Positions 8,972-19,082 are shown, counted from the stretch's first letter. The stretch: DNA of 64,000 nucleotides from Bacteroidales bacterium (GCA_910574205.1 CAJSYJ010000004.1:186001-250000), one strand, 5' to 3'. Program-made: numbers and translations. The notes: generated by a model not told the origin, from the letters alone.

Positions 8972-9849
8972 ACTCGTCCCACAGCTTCCAAAGCGGCGTC
9001 AGCCAGATACGACGACCGCACCAGTGGTGCGCTCGCGCAGTAGCTGAAACCCATTTCGAGAGCTTTGAGACGGTACCATTCAAACTTTTCGGGAGTGATA
9101 TACGCCGCAACGGGGTGGTGCTCCTTGGTAGGTTGAAGATATTGACCTATGGTAACTATCCGCACACCTGCCTTGTGCAGGTCTTCGAGTGCCGACAGCA
9201 CCTCCTCATCGCTCTCGCCCAAGCCGACCATAAGGCCGCTTTTGGCGATCGTCCCGCTTCGGGCTATGTGGCGCAGCGCAGCCAGCGACGTGGCGTATTT
9301 CGCGCGCGAACGCACCTCGGGGGTCAATCGCTCGACGGTTTCGATGTTGTGCCCGACGATGTCGGGCTTCGACGCCAGCACGATGTCTATCGACTCCGCT
9401 CGGGCGTCCATATCGGAAATAAGGAGCTCAATGGTTGTGTCGGGATTCTCTCTGCGGATGGCCTCGACCGTGCGCGCCCAGTGGCGGGCGCCGGCATCGG
9501 GCAGGTCGTCACGCGTGACGGATGTTACGACGACATGTTTCAGGTGCATCAGCTTGACGCTGCGCGCAACGTTGTCCGGCTCCTGCTCGTCCAGAGGCAG
9601 AGGCCGACCCGTGCGCGTGGCGCAAAACCTGCAACTGCGGGTGCATATATCGCCCATGATCATGAAAGTAGCCGTTCGCCGGCTCCAACACTCCGCCTTG
9701 TTGGGGCACATTCCGCTGCTGCATATGGTATGCAGCGAGTGTCCCTCGACGATACGCTCCACCTCTGCGGATGTCTCGTCGCTGCGAAGTCTGATCTTCA
9801 ACCAATCCGGTTTTCTCAGTACGATGTGTTTGTCATGCACCTTCGGCAT
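8968..9849 (-). CDS. lipA: Lipoyl synthase
   Basis: A radical-SAM enzyme that inserts two sulfurs into the octanoyl group to make lipoyl. The protein is 293 residues. The auxiliary cluster cysteines are C43, C48 and C54 (CSSGMCPNKAEC), and the SAM cluster cysteines are C69, C73 and C76 (CTRSCRFC). The RSSYLAD near the C-terminus supplies the serine ligand of the auxiliary cluster. It is the first gene of lipA-lipB-recJ. A TATATTTG box at 9877-9884 gives a leader of about 20 nt. Confidence 0.97.
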   Translation of the reverse strand: MPKVHDKHIVLRKPDWLKIRLRSDETSAEVERIVEGHSLHTICSSGMCPNKAECWSRRTATFMIMGDICTRSCRFCATRTGRPLPLDEQEPDNVARSVKLMHLKHVVVTSVTRDDLPDAGARHWARTVEAIRRENPDTTIELLISDMDARAESIDIVLASKPDIVGHNIETVERLTPEVRSRAKYATSLAALRHIARSGTIAKSGLMVGLGESDEEVLSALEDLHKAGVRIVTIGQYLQPTKEHHPVAAYITPEKFEWYRLKALEMGFSYCASAPLVRSSYLADAALEAVGRV

Positions 9850-9876
9850 TTAAGTTCATTATTTTTCCAATTAGCG

Positions 9877-9884
9877 CAAATATA
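9877..9884 (-). promoter_or_regulatory. lipA operon promoter, -7 box
   Basis: TATATTTG on the minus strand, 27 nt before the lipA start codon, matches TAnnTTTG. A -33 TTG is not evident. Confidence 0.5.
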
Positions 9885-9983
9885 CGAAAAAATTCGAATA
9901 ACCCCGGCCCCGCTTCGTAAAAATATTTCCAGCCCGCCACTGCCGCACGCTTTGTCGTCTGATCCACACCCGTTTGCGTCTGC

Positions 9984-10027
9984 GATAAAAAAGCGGCACG
10001 GACGATCCGCATGGGATCGTCCGTGCT
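9984..10027 (-). terminator. Terminator of the mannan operon
   Basis: A perfect 13-bp stem (GCACGGACGATCC and its complement, about 9996-10026) with a short loop, followed on the minus strand by GCTTTTTTATC. It lies 32 bp after the last gene of the operon, the epimerase. Confidence 0.85.
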
Positions 10028-10058
10028 CGCTGTGCCGGAGTGCCGGCGTCTTTGCGGT

Positions 10059-11240
10059 CTATTCGAGGAAAAACATGCACATGCGCGAGTTGTGATAGGG
10101 GCATTTCCAGAAGCCGGCCTTGTCGTCGCTGCGGTTGATGCTGCCGTCGCCGCGGATGCTCCACCACCATTCGCCGCCCTGGCCGTCGATAAGGTGCCGC
10201 TTTATGTAGCTCCATGCCGCCAGCGAGCGGTCGAGAGCCTCCTGGTCGCCGAATGCCTGCCACAGGTTGTAGTACCCCACCACGCACTCGGCCTCCACCC
10301 ACCAGTGGCGGTCGGTGTCGCTGTGCCCCGTGGCCGCGTCGGATTCGTATATCATGCTGCCGTCGCTCTGCAACCCCTCGGCTGCCGCGGCGGCTATGCG
10401 CCGTGCCAGCGCGCCGAAGCGGTCGACCGTCTCCGCGTCGCCCACTGTTGTCGCCGCCTCGTAGAGCAGCCACGACGCCTCGATGTCGTGTCCGAACGAT
10501 ACGATCCGGCTTGTGGGGTGCCATTGCTCGTCGAAGAACAGACGCAGATGACCCGTCGCCGGATCGACTATATGCCGCTCGAAGGTATCGAGCAGCGAGC
10601 GTACGCTTTCGACGAGCTCCTCGTTGCGCCATACGCGCAACAGATTGGTATACGGCTCGATTATATGCAGATGCGTGTTCATCGACTTGCAGTCGTTGCG
10701 GTCCTTGGCTGACAGACGCATATCCTCTATGGGCTGCCAGTCGCGCGTAGCCGCCTCGATATAGCCTCCGCAGCGGCGGTCGCGGCTGCGGGTCTCGATG
10801 TCGTCGTAGAGCGCCACGGCATATCGCAGCGCCTCCCGATCGCCCGTGGCGCGGACATATTCGCTCAGCCCGTAGAGGGCGAAGCCGAGGGCATAGAACT
10901 GCTTGCGGGTGTCGAGCGGCCGCCCCTCGGCGTCGAGCGACCAGTATACGCCGCCGAACTGCGTGTCGTAGAAGCGGTCTATCAGATACCGTTCGGCGCG
11001 CGTCGCGGCCGCGAGGTAATCCTCGCGACCCGTTATGCGGTATGCGGCCGAAAAGGCCCACAGTATGCGGGCGTTGAGTATCGCCCCTTTGGGTGCGTCG
11101 GCATCGACAGCGCCGTCGCCGCCGATGCGGCCGTAGAAGCCTCCACGCTCGCTGTCGACCATTCTGTCGAGCCAGAACGAGAGTATGTTGTCCTGCAACA
11201 CGGAGAGCATCTCCGCCTGTAAAGCCTTCTTATCGAACAT
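10059..11240 (-). CDS. Mannobiose/cellobiose 2-epimerase (AGE family)
   Basis: Converts beta-1,4-mannobiose to mannosylglucose in the cytoplasm by epimerising the reducing-end sugar at C2. The 393-residue protein fits the (alpha/alpha)6-barrel cellobiose 2-epimerase family. Conserved residues visible are the histidines H190 and H192 in NTHLHIIEP, H251 in FGHDIEASWL, the tryptophans of HWWVEAE (312-318), and H383 in CPYHNSRM. It overlaps the upstream permease gene by 11 bp and is the last gene of the operon. Neighbouring GH130 consumes its product, which favours mannobiose epimerase over N-acylglucosamine 2-epimerase. Confidence 0.92.
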   Translation of the reverse strand: MFDKKALQAEMLSVLQDNILSFWLDRMVDSERGGFYGRIGGDGAVDADAPKGAILNARILWAFSAAYRITGREDYLAAATRAERYLIDRFYDTQFGGVYWSLDAEGRPLDTRKQFYALGFALYGLSEYVRATGDREALRYAVALYDDIETRSRDRRCGGYIEAATRDWQPIEDMRLSAKDRNDCKSMNTHLHIIEPYTNLLRVWRNEELVESVRSLLDTFERHIVDPATGHLRLFFDEQWHPTSRIVSFGHDIEASWLLYEAATTVGDAETVDRFGALARRIAAAAAEGLQSDGSMIYESDAATGHSDTDRHWWVEAECVVGYYNLWQAFGDQEALDRSLAAWSYIKRHLIDGQGGEWWWSIRGDGSINRSDDKAGFWKCPYHNSRMCMFFLE

Positions 11241-12693
11241 CCTCTCCGCGTTTTAGTTTCAACTCTGCCTGTATCTCGGTCATACGTCTGTCGCTCAGGG
11301 GATAGAGCGACATTACCAGCGCTCCGAGCAGACATGCCAGCGCCGGAATCCAACTCATCAGCGAACGCAGACCCTCTATCGCGCTGCCGCTCTGTACGAT
11401 CTCGGCCGCTGCGGCGGACTCCTGCCCCGGCACGATATATCCGTATGCGGCCAGCAGCCACAGCACGAACGAGCCGCCGAATGCGCCTCCGAACTTCTGA
11501 GCCATCGACGACGACGAGAATATGAGACCCACCGAGCTGTTGCCGTTGCGCAGCTCCGAGTAGTCGGCCACATCGGCGAACATCGACCACACCAGCGGCA
11601 GCGTGACGCCTGCACCGACCGATATCACGGCCTGCAACAGCAGCATCAGCCAGTAGCTCGCGGCACCCTCGCCCGACAGCGGATAGAAGGCCGCCGTGAA
11701 GATGCCGGCCGTGAGTATGGCCGCTATGTATGCGTTTTTCTTGCCTATGCGTCGTGCCAGAGGCACGGCCAGCACCACGCCCAGCATGTTGGCTATCTCG
11801 CCCACCGACAGGAATATCGCGCACGAAATCAGCAGACTGTGGCCGAAGATGCTCCCCATGAAGCTGTCGCCGTCGATATAGTCGGCGAAGTAGTATGCCG
11901 CCGCGCCGCCGCGAATCGAGTTGAACAGCAGCACGCATATCGACACGCCGAGCAGGATCCACCACGGCGCGTTGCGCAGCAGCGCCCTGATGTCGCGTCC
12001 CACGCTCGACTCCTGCTCGATGCCTGCGTCGCGGCTGTCGACGTTGACGCGCTCGCGCGTCAGCATGAACGACAGCAGGAAGAAGCCGAAGCATATCGCC
12101 GCGATGACTATCATCGCCGTCTGCCATGCCGCCGGGTCGGAGGGCATGTTCAATCCCCCTTGCGAGGCTGTCGCGGCGTCGTTGCCGAACAGCCGGCAGA
12201 GCGGCTCGAACATTGCCACGGCGATGAAGCTGCCGCCGTAGGCGAAGAACATGCGGTAGGAAGAGAATACGTTGCGCTCCCTCTGGTCGGCGCTCATCAC
12301 GCCCAGCATGGCGCCGTAGGGCACGTTTATGGCCGTGTAGACGGTCATCATGAGGATGTAGGTGCAGTATGCCCACACCAGCTTGCCCGTATAGCCGAAT
12401 GCCGGCGTAGTGAATGTCAGCACGCCCGCCACGGCGAACGGCAGCGCCACCCACAGCAGATATGGCCGGTACTTGCCCCAGCGCGTCTTGGTGCGGTCGG
12501 CCAGAATGCCCATCAGAGGATCCGATACGGCGTCCCACAGCTTGGTTATCAGCAGCAGCCAGCCGGCATCGGCGAGCGACAGCCCGAAGACGTTCGAGTA
12601 GAAGAACGGCAGATAGTAGGTAAATATCTTCCAGAACATCGACGAGGACAGGTCGCCGAATCCGTAGCCTATTTTTTCGCTCAGCCGTGCCAT
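11230..12693 (-). CDS. GPH-family sugar:cation symporter (mannobiose permease)
   Basis: An inner-membrane MFS transporter of the glycoside-pentoside-hexuronide family, 487 residues with about 12 membrane spans. Family signs are the start [18 protein letters not shown], the loop MGILADRTKTRWGKYRPYLLW after helix 2 (D-R-T-xx-RWGKYRP), and VPYGAMLGVMSADQRER. An open frame continues far upstream but is a shadow of the GH130 gene. The ATG at 12693 shares one base with the GH130 stop (TAATG), so the genes are coupled. Its position between GH130 and the epimerase supports import of mannobiose or other short mannooligosaccharides; specificity is inferred. Confidence 0.9.
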   Translation of the reverse strand: MARLSEKIGYGFGDLSSSMFWKIFTYYLPFFYSNVFGLSLADAGWLLLITKLWDAVSDPLMGILADRTKTRWGKYRPYLLWVALPFAVAGVLTFTTPAFGYTGKLVWAYCTYILMMTVYTAINVPYGAMLGVMSADQRERNVFSSYRMFFAYGGSFIAVAMFEPLCRLFGNDAATASQGGLNMPSDPAAWQTAMIVIAAICFGFFLLSFMLTRERVNVDSRDAGIEQESSVGRDIRALLRNAPWWILLGVSICVLLFNSIRGGAAAYYFADYIDGDSFMGSIFGHSLLISCAIFLSVGEIANMLGVVLAVPLARRIGKKNAYIAAILTAGIFTAAFYPLSGEGAASYWLMLLLQAVISVGAGVTLPLVWSMFADVADYSELRNGNSSVGLIFSSSSMAQKFGGAFGGSFVLWLLAAYGYIVPGQESAAAAEIVQSGSAIEGLRSLMSWIPALACLLGALVMSLYPLSDRRMTEIQAELKLKRGEDVR

Positions 12694-13853
12694 TACTTTC
12701 CGCGGTTTTTGTCGATCATCTCGACGATCGTCCTTACCGAAGCGCCCGTGGTCAGGCCGTCGGCGGGGGTGTTGAGGCAGTAGTCCACCAGACGCTCGAC
12801 GCTCGACTCGGCCACGTGCATGCGCGTGTCGCTCGATGCGTAATATATCAGTACGCGGCCGTCGGGCTCGACGATCCAGCCGTTCGAGAATACGACGTTG
12901 CCCACGTCGCCTATGAACTCGTCGCCCTGCGGCGCGAGGAAGTATCCGCCAGGCTCGGCCGTGACGCGCGATGGGTCGTCCAGTGCCGTCATGTACATGT
13001 AGAGCACGTAGCGCAGTCCCCATGCGCAGTTCCTTACGCCGTGCGCCAGATGCAGCCAGCCCTGCGGCGTCTTGATCGGGTGCGGGCCCTCGCCGTTCTT
13101 GGTCTCCTTTATGGTGTGGTAGCGGCGGGTGTTGATTATCTTCTCGTCGCCTATGACGGCATTCTCCATGTCGTCGACCAGCGCCCAGCCTATGCCGCCG
13201 CCGCTGCCCGTGTCGATGAAGCCGTCGGCCGGCCGCGTGTAGAGCGCATATTTGCCATCCACGAACTCGGGGTGCAGCACTACGTTGCGCTGCTGGCTCG
13301 CCGAGCGTATGTCGGGCAGACGCTCCCATGTTTTCAGGTCGCGGGTGCGTACTACGCCAGCCGCGGCCGTTGCGGCCGACAGGTCGTCCTCGGCCGTGTG
13401 GTCCTTGCGCTCGACGCAGAATATGCCGTATATCCAGCCGTCCTCGTGACGCGTCAGACGCATGTCGTATACGTTCGTGGCCGGCTCGCCCCACTCGGGC
13501 AGCGTTATCGGGTAGTCCCAGAAGCGCCAGCCGCTGATGCCGTCAGCGCTCTCGGCCACGGCGAAGAACGACTTGCGGTCGACGCCCTCGACGCGCACCA
13601 CCATCAGGTGGCGGCCGTCGAGCAATATGGCCCCGGCGTTGAATGCGGCGTTGATTCCGATGCGCTCCAACAGCAGCGGATTGCTCTGCTGCGATAGATC
13701 GTAGCGCCACTCCAACGGCACGTGCGCCGCTGTCAGGACAGGATTACTGTAACGTCGGTATACTCCGTTCGACTCCTCGACGGGAGAATTGGGGCGGGCT
13801 AACAACTCCTCGTGTCTCTTTCTCAAAAGCTCGACCTTTTCTTCGAATGTCAT
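12693..13853 (-). CDS. 4-O-beta-D-mannosyl-D-glucose phosphorylase (GH130)
   Basis: Phosphorolyses mannosylglucose to alpha-mannose-1-phosphate and glucose in the cytoplasm. The 386-residue protein has no signal peptide. The GH130 proton donor is D130 in [11 protein letters not shown]. Phosphate-binding basic residues lie in [16 protein letters not shown] and [15 protein letters not shown]. The length and the N-terminal segment fit subfamily 1 (mannosylglucose phosphorylase) rather than the mannooligosaccharide phosphorylases. It is flanked by GH26 and by the permease and epimerase, as in B. fragilis. It overlaps the permease start by one base. Confidence 0.93.
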   Translation of the reverse strand: MTFEEKVELLRKRHEELLARPNSPVEESNGVYRRYSNPVLTAAHVPLEWRYDLSQQSNPLLLERIGINAAFNAGAILLDGRHLMVVRVEGVDRKSFFAVAESADGISGWRFWDYPITLPEWGEPATNVYDMRLTRHEDGWIYGIFCVERKDHTAEDDLSAATAAAGVVRTRDLKTWERLPDIRSASQQRNVVLHPEFVDGKYALYTRPADGFIDTGSGGGIGWALVDDMENAVIGDEKIINTRRYHTIKETKNGEGPHPIKTPQGWLHLAHGVRNCAWGLRYVLYMYMTALDDPSRVTAEPGGYFLAPQGDEFIGDVGNVVFSNGWIVEPDGRVLIYYASSDTRMHVAESSVERLVDYCLNTPADGLTTGASVRTIVEMIDKNRGK

Positions 13854-13880
13854 ATTGTTGCTTGTCTATTGGGTTTATCG

Positions 13881-15290
13881 TTAATTTTGTTCTGTCTGGC
13901 GGAAATCGGGCAGATCGTCGCGCGAGAGGACTGCCTCCGATGCGAACGCACGCTTCCACCATGCTATCGTGGCGTGCCGGTGGGCGTATGCCGACGTGTA
14001 GTCGTTGTCGTAGTCGTACCACGGCATGAAGTAGCTCCACTTCGCGCCGGCCTCCCACTGCGAGGCGATGTCGGCCACGTTGCCCATTTCGCTCAGCGTT
14101 ATCATCTTGTGCGGGAATGCCTTGACGATCGTATTCCACTGCGAAGCGATATCCGGTACCGATGTCATGTCGTACAGGTCGCGGCCTATGATGTCGACAT
14201 ATTCGTCGCCCGGGTAGAAATCGATATCCTTGGTCTGCGTCGTCCACACCCAAATGAGGTTGCGCAGGCCGCGCTCGCGGAAGTAGTCGAACATCGTGCG
14301 CCACAGAGCCACGTATGTCTCTGCGCCGTCGTATCCCCACCAGAACCACGCCTTGCCGCCCGGGTATTCGTAGGTGTTGCCGGCCGCTTCGTGCATCGGC
14401 CGCCAGATGACGGGTATGCCCTGCTCTTGAAGCAACAGCAGCATGTCGGCCATTTTCGTCAGATCGGCCTTCATCCGAGCATTCTCCCACGTGCCCTCTT
14501 TAAGGGCGTTTCCGGCGCGGAATGTCGTCTCGTCCGGGGTGCATGTTACCTCGCCGGCGGCTGCCGACTGCGACTTGGGCACGTTCCAGTGCCAGCATGC
14601 CGAGACGAGACCTCCCGCCTGCCACCAGTCCTTTACGATGCCGATGTCTGTATAGTCGATCCAATTCGAGGGCGACGAAGCCAGATGAATGTAGTCGAAT
14701 GTGGCTATTGCCGGATACTTGCCCGTCCACTTCTCGATCCAGTCGATCTCATCGGTGTTCCATGCTACCTTGGCTATGGCCGACGAGAGGGTTTTGTGGC
14801 CGTATTGCTGCCACAGATAGTCGTAGACTCTCTGCGCCCGGGGCATGGCATCGGCCGTAACGAGCGTCTTTGCAGGCTCCGTCGGCGGCGTATAGGGCTT
14901 GTCGACCGTGCGGAAGCGTACCGTGATCGTCTCGGAGGGGGCGCCGGTCGACTTGTCGGCCAGCGTTCCTGCCGCAAGATGCAGCGTGTAGTCGGTCTGG
15001 TATTCGAGCTGTCCGTATGAAATCGTCGCGCTGCGGTTCTGCACCTTGATCTCGACCGGGGCTTCGGGCGTAAGGCCCACGCCCGAGGCGTCGGCCAGCG
15101 TTACGGGGCGTTCGAAGACGATCTCGATGCACCCCGGCTCGATAGCGATGTCCGTCGCACCCGATACGGGCGACTGCGACTCCACGCGCGGCGTTACCGG
15201 TTGCGGCGTATCGGACGTATCGCCGCACGAGCAGGCAGCCGTACATAGTACTGCCGCTGTCGCTAATGATAATGCGAAATGTCTGTTCAT
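13881..15290 (-). CDS. GH26 endo-beta-1,4-mannanase, lipoprotein with Ig-like domain
   Basis: Cuts beta-1,4-mannan, probably at the cell surface or periplasmic side of the outer membrane. The 469-residue precursor has a lipobox ending at C20 (LCTAAC). Residues about 30-130 form a bacterial Ig-like (Big_5 type) domain. Residues about 140-465 are the GH26 barrel, with the acid/base glutamate E301 in WRPMHEAAG and the nucleophile E401 in TLSEMGN. The gene lies 27 bp before GH130. A second GH26 (29301) is encoded divergently; the two differ in accessory domain and length. Confidence 0.93.
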   Translation of the reverse strand: MNRHFALSLATAAVLCTAACSCGDTSDTPQPVTPRVESQSPVSGATDIAIEPGCIEIVFERPVTLADASGVGLTPEAPVEIKVQNRSATISYGQLEYQTDYTLHLAAGTLADKSTGAPSETITVRFRTVDKPYTPPTEPAKTLVTADAMPRAQRVYDYLWQQYGHKTLSSAIAKVAWNTDEIDWIEKWTGKYPAIATFDYIHLASSPSNWIDYTDIGIVKDWWQAGGLVSACWHWNVPKSQSAAAGEVTCTPDETTFRAGNALKEGTWENARMKADLTKMADMLLLLQEQGIPVIWRPMHEAAGNTYEYPGGKAWFWWGYDGAETYVALWRTMFDYFRERGLRNLIWVWTTQTKDIDFYPGDEYVDIIGRDLYDMTSVPDIASQWNTIVKAFPHKMITLSEMGNVADIASQWEAGAKWSYFMPWYDYDNDYTSAYAHRHATIAWWKRAFASEAVLSRDDLPDFRQTEQN

Positions 15291-15360
15291 GTTTCAGCCT
15301 GTTGTTTTGTCCCGACCGTCGCGGGCGCGACGTTTGCCGCGCCCGGCCGGGCGGTGTTTG

Positions 15361-17826
15361 CTATTTGAGCGACAGACGCAGGTTGTCGATCGCGATGCCT
15401 GCGGGGAACGGACCTCCGTAGATGCCGTTGGTGCCCGCCGAGCAGTCCAGTGCGCCCGACAGCGACAGCGCGTCGACCGTCACGGTAATCCACTTGCCGC
15501 CGGTGCTTTCGGGGAAGAGTCCCGCACCGACCCAGTTCCAGTTGTCGCCCAGTACGATCTGCATCTGAGCCTGCGAAGCGCCCGCTGTGCCGTCGGCTAT
15601 GCGCACGTCGTACTTGACCACGTAGAGCGAGGCATCCTCGACTACGGGCGCGGGGGCGCCGTCGGCCTGGTGGTTGCAGTTCACGAGCCAGTTCTCGGCG
15701 GCCGACTCGGTCGACTCGATGTAGTGGTTGCCGGCTTCGTCTTCGAGGACGTTGCCCACGCCGCCCCACGAGCCGTCGAACGAACCGTTGTGGTTGCCGT
15801 GCTCCTCATAGTCGACCAGCATCAGATCGGTAAAGTATACTGGTTCGGTCGACGAGGTCTGCCACGTGACGTAGATCTTCTTTATGTCGAGCGCATAGCC
15901 AACGACGTTGAGGCCGCCGGCCCATATCAGGTCGAAGTCCTCCTGCGTGAGACGGATCGAGTATGTCGTGTCGTCGGCCTGCATCTCCACCACGCCCCAT
16001 TCGTTGCCGGGGAACGAGGGCGGCATCGAGCCGTTGGCCAGCAGTTTGAGCTGCCAGTAGGTGCTCGCCGCGGTGTCGCACGCGAAGTCGAAGTTGAGCG
16101 TAGCGCCTACGGCTATCTTGCGCCACAGCGACTGGTCGTAGATATGTACGCCGGCATTCCAGTCCCATGCTGTGCCCAGCGAGGCGCTGCCCTCCCAGAT
16201 GACCGTAGTGGCTATGGCGCCGCGGATCTCGATCGTCTGCGGCGAGGTCTCCTCCTCGCCCGTGGTAAGGCGGAATGTCATGGGATAGCTGCCCGTCTCG
16301 ACGTTCGACGGTATGAGGAACGACATCTCGGTATCCTCGCGCTTGGTGTACGACGTTACTTTCGCCTCGCCGAAGAGGATCGCTTCGATCATGTTGAAGT
16401 TCGAACCCGTGATCGTTATCTCGTCGCCTATGGCCGCGCTGTCGGGAGCCGAGTTTACGACGACGAAGCTGTCGTAGGTAAAGTGCACCTCGTCGGTCGG
16501 CTCGACCTTCACGCCGTTCTGCTGCGCGAGGGTTATCCTGCCCGACTGCGATGTGTTGCCCGTGGTTATTACGATCGATGTCTCAGTCGCGGTAAACTCG
16601 TGCGCCGCGCCGTTGATCTTCACTTCGGTTATCAGGTCGAGATCGCTGCCCGTAACCGTGATCTGCCCTCCGGCCACCAGCTCGGTGGGCGATACGGCGG
16701 CAACCTCGGCCTTGACGAGCTCTACGGCCTCGGTCTCGACCGTCGTGCCGTTCGCCAGCGTGAGCGTCAGCGCGCCGTCTACGGCCGTTGCGGGTATCGC
16801 AGCCGTGAGCGAGCCGCTCTCGGCGTCGTAGTCGAATGCGGCTTCGGCCGAGGCGAACGACAGGGCGGTCACCAGATCGAGATCCTTGCCCGATACCGTC
16901 ACTTCGCTGCCGGCCTTGAAGCGGTCGGCGGCCTCGACCCTAAGGCCGGTGGGGAGGGTCAGCGTCAGAGCATCCTCGCTCTCGGTCTCGACGCCGGCAT
17001 ACGATACGGCCCTGATCTTGCCGTCGGTGGCCGTCGCCGGAACCTCTACGCGTACCGACTTGCGGTCTACGACCTCGACGGCATCCGTCTTGGAGCCGTC
17101 GGCGAACGTCACGCTCTCGATCAGATCGACGTCACTGCCCGTTATCGTGATCTTCTCGCCGGCCTTGACGGTCAGCGGAGCCACCTTCTCTATTACGGGC
17201 TGGCGCACGACGATCTCGTTTTCGGAGTATACGTTGATGCCCTCGGCGTCGGCGATCTTGATGCTGCCGCTCAGCGCCTGTTTCGGCACGCGCACCACGA
17301 TGCGGTGGCGGTCGATCGATACGATCATCTCCTCGTCGTCGGCGGCCACGTCGGCATTGCCGGCAAACGATACCGTCGCAACATTATAGAGGTAGTCGCC
17401 GTCGATGGTTATCTCGTCGCCCGAGCGTACCGACTCTACGCCCTCGCCCATGGATACGGTGGGAGGGGCGAATGTCTCGACATACACGATCTCCGAGGCC
17501 GATACGATAGTCTTGCCGCCGGCCAGTTCCAGCGTCAGACGCCCCGCCGCAGCCTCGTAGGGCACCACCACGCGTATCTTCTCATCGGAGATGCGCTCTA
17601 TGTCCGTGACGCGTATCGACTCGGGGAATATCACCGCCTGCACGTTTTGCAGGTTCTTGCCGATTATGGTCATGTCGCCGCGGCGGTTGACCTTCGGGCC
17701 GAAGGCTTCGAGCACTGTGGCGCCCTTGTCGGTGCCGTCCCACGGGAACTCGTTGTCTTCGCTGCATGAAGCCAGCGTAAACGCTCCCGCCAGCACCAAT
17801 GCCATGTTTATAAGTTTTCTTTTCAT
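15361..17826 (-). CDS. Surface glycan-binding lipoprotein with tandem IPT/TIG domains
   Basis: Predicted to hold mannan at the cell surface and feed SusC/SusD. The 821-residue precursor has a lipobox ending at C21 (LASC). It contains about six tandem IPT/TIG-like modules of 70-85 residues between residues 30 and 540. Each has the signature of the type ITITGSDLDLI followed by VTF or similar. The C-terminal 280 residues form one or two jelly-roll-like segments rich in aromatics (WEGSASLGTAWDW, WQLKLLANG) of the kind that bind glycans. The start MKRKLINM at 17826 is chosen because the upstream frame is a shadow. It follows the 405-residue binding protein by 17 bp. Confidence 0.85.
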   Translation of the reverse strand: MKRKLINMALVLAGAFTLASCSEDNEFPWDGTDKGATVLEAFGPKVNRRGDMTIIGKNLQNVQAVIFPESIRVTDIERISDEKIRVVVPYEAAAGRLTLELAGGKTIVSASEIVYVETFAPPTVSMGEGVESVRSGDEITIDGDYLYNVATVSFAGNADVAADDEEMIVSIDRHRIVVRVPKQALSGSIKIADAEGINVYSENEIVVRQPVIEKVAPLTVKAGEKITITGSDVDLIESVTFADGSKTDAVEVVDRKSVRVEVPATATDGKIRAVSYAGVETESEDALTLTLPTGLRVEAADRFKAGSEVTVSGKDLDLVTALSFASAEAAFDYDAESGSLTAAIPATAVDGALTLTLANGTTVETEAVELVKAEVAAVSPTELVAGGQITVTGSDLDLITEVKINGAAHEFTATETSIVITTGNTSQSGRITLAQQNGVKVEPTDEVHFTYDSFVVVNSAPDSAAIGDEITITGSNFNMIEAILFGEAKVTSYTKREDTEMSFLIPSNVETGSYPMTFRLTTGEEETSPQTIEIRGAIATTVIWEGSASLGTAWDWNAGVHIYDQSLWRKIAVGATLNFDFACDTAASTYWQLKLLANGSMPPSFPGNEWGVVEMQADDTTYSIRLTQEDFDLIWAGGLNVVGYALDIKKIYVTWQTSSTEPVYFTDLMLVDYEEHGNHNGSFDGSWGGVGNVLEDEAGNHYIESTESAAENWLVNCNHQADGAPAPVVEDASLYVVKYDVRIADGTAGASQAQMQIVLGDNWNWVGAGLFPESTGGKWITVTVDALSLSGALDCSAGTNGIYGGPFPAGIAIDNLRLSLK

Positions 17827-17843
17827 AAGACTCTGACTGTTGT

Positions 17844-19061
17844 TTATTGACGCACTATGCGGAAGTTGTCGATGTAGACGCTGATTGGCGTGCCGGCGTT
17901 GGCCTCGTCGGCCAGTCCGCCGAAGAAGAATATGTAGAAGTTGCCCATATCGCCGCGCGAGAGCGTGCGGTCGTTGACCGTCTCCTCCTTGTCGACCTTG
18001 AAGTCGCTCAGCGGAATGGTCACGGTAGTCCACTCGCCCTTGACGACCGAATCGTCGGCGAAGGGTTTCCAGTGGTACTGCGCCTCCTCGCCGTCGATCG
18101 AGAAGGTGTTGTACTGTCCTGCGAACCACATCGAAGCCCACAAATCGCTCCATGCGTTGATGCGGCACTCGAATTTGAGCGCATACTCGGCCGGATCGGC
18201 GTCGAGCGGCAGCAGGGGCTGGCGGCTCGTGCCGTCTTCGAGCACGTTGTTGAAGAAGAGCGCCAGACCCGACGTGTTCCAGTTCCAGGCGGCGGCCGAG
18301 CCGGTCAGCTCGATGTAGCTGCCGTCGATGCTCTCCTCGTCGTCATGCACATATGCGCCCGAATAGCTCCATCCGTCCCATACGGCTACGTTCTCGCAGT
18401 CGATGAACATGCCGGTACTCTCCCTGTACGAGAATTTGGTCATGCCGATGCCGTACTCGCCCTCGACCGATATGGTGCCTTCGAGTGCTCCGTCGGGTAC
18501 GACGACCGTTATCGACGACGAGTCGAACGACTTGATCTGGGCGGTCTTGCCGCCGGGGAATGTCACGTCGAAGGTGTTGCTCTCTTCGTAGGGGAAGAGA
18601 TAGCTGCCGTAGAGCGTCATCTCCGAGCCGGCCTTGGCCCACTCGCACGAGGTGCCCGTGATGAAGGGCACGGGGATGTCGACGGCGAAGTCATATACGC
18701 AGATGTTGCCCTTGCCCGTTTTCAGGGTCATCGTGTTCGTGATCTCGGTGGGCATTACCGCCGGCACGTTGCAGATGATCGAGTGTTCGGTAACGAGCGT
18801 GGGGTTGAGCTCGGCCCTCACGTCGTTGAAGAATATCTCAACTACGCCCTCCAAGCCGCTGCCGATAATGGCTATCGTCTCGCCCATGGGGCTGCTTTCG
18901 AGCAGCTTGTCGGCCAGCGCGGGGTCGGTCGGACGTATGTATTTGATCGACGGCGTGGCGTCGCTCTGCGGGTCGTTGACATTTCTGTCCTCGCATCCCG
19001 CCTGAGTCAGCATCGCAGCGGCCGCCGCGACGAGCATCAAACTCTTGAATATGCTTTTCAT
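17844..19061 (-). CDS. Surface glycan-binding lipoprotein (SGBP-B/SusE-position protein)
   Basis: A 405-residue lipoprotein directly after SusD, the position of SusE-like or SGBP-B proteins. The lipobox ends at C23 (LTQAGC). Two IPT/TIG-like domains lie at about 40-130 and 130-215. A C-terminal glycan-binding domain of the kind found in surface glycan-binding protein B lies at about 220-405, with many tryptophans (VAVWDGWSYSG, WNWNTSGLALFF, WSDLWASMWF). It likely binds the polysaccharide at the surface; mannan as ligand is inferred from context. It begins 21 bp after the SusD stop. Confidence 0.85.
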   Translation of the reverse strand: MKSIFKSLMLVAAAAAMLTQAGCEDRNVNDPQSDATPSIKYIRPTDPALADKLLESSPMGETIAIIGSGLEGVVEIFFNDVRAELNPTLVTEHSIICNVPAVMPTEITNTMTLKTGKGNICVYDFAVDIPVPFITGTSCEWAKAGSEMTLYGSYLFPYEESNTFDVTFPGGKTAQIKSFDSSSITVVVPDGALEGTISVEGEYGIGMTKFSYRESTGMFIDCENVAVWDGWSYSGAYVHDDEESIDGSYIELTGSAAAWNWNTSGLALFFNNVLEDGTSRQPLLPLDADPAEYALKFECRINAWSDLWASMWFAGQYNTFSIDGEEAQYHWKPFADDSVVKGEWTTVTIPLSDFKVDKEETVNDRTLSRGDMGNFYIFFFGGLADEANAGTPISVYIDNFRIVRQ

Positions 19062-19082
19062 GATGTTGTTCGTTTTTTTGTG

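Noticed and set aside
12694..13494. Upstream extension of the permease frame
   Set aside because: This part reads through the GH130 gene in another frame; the ATG at 12693 begins a typical GPH protein.
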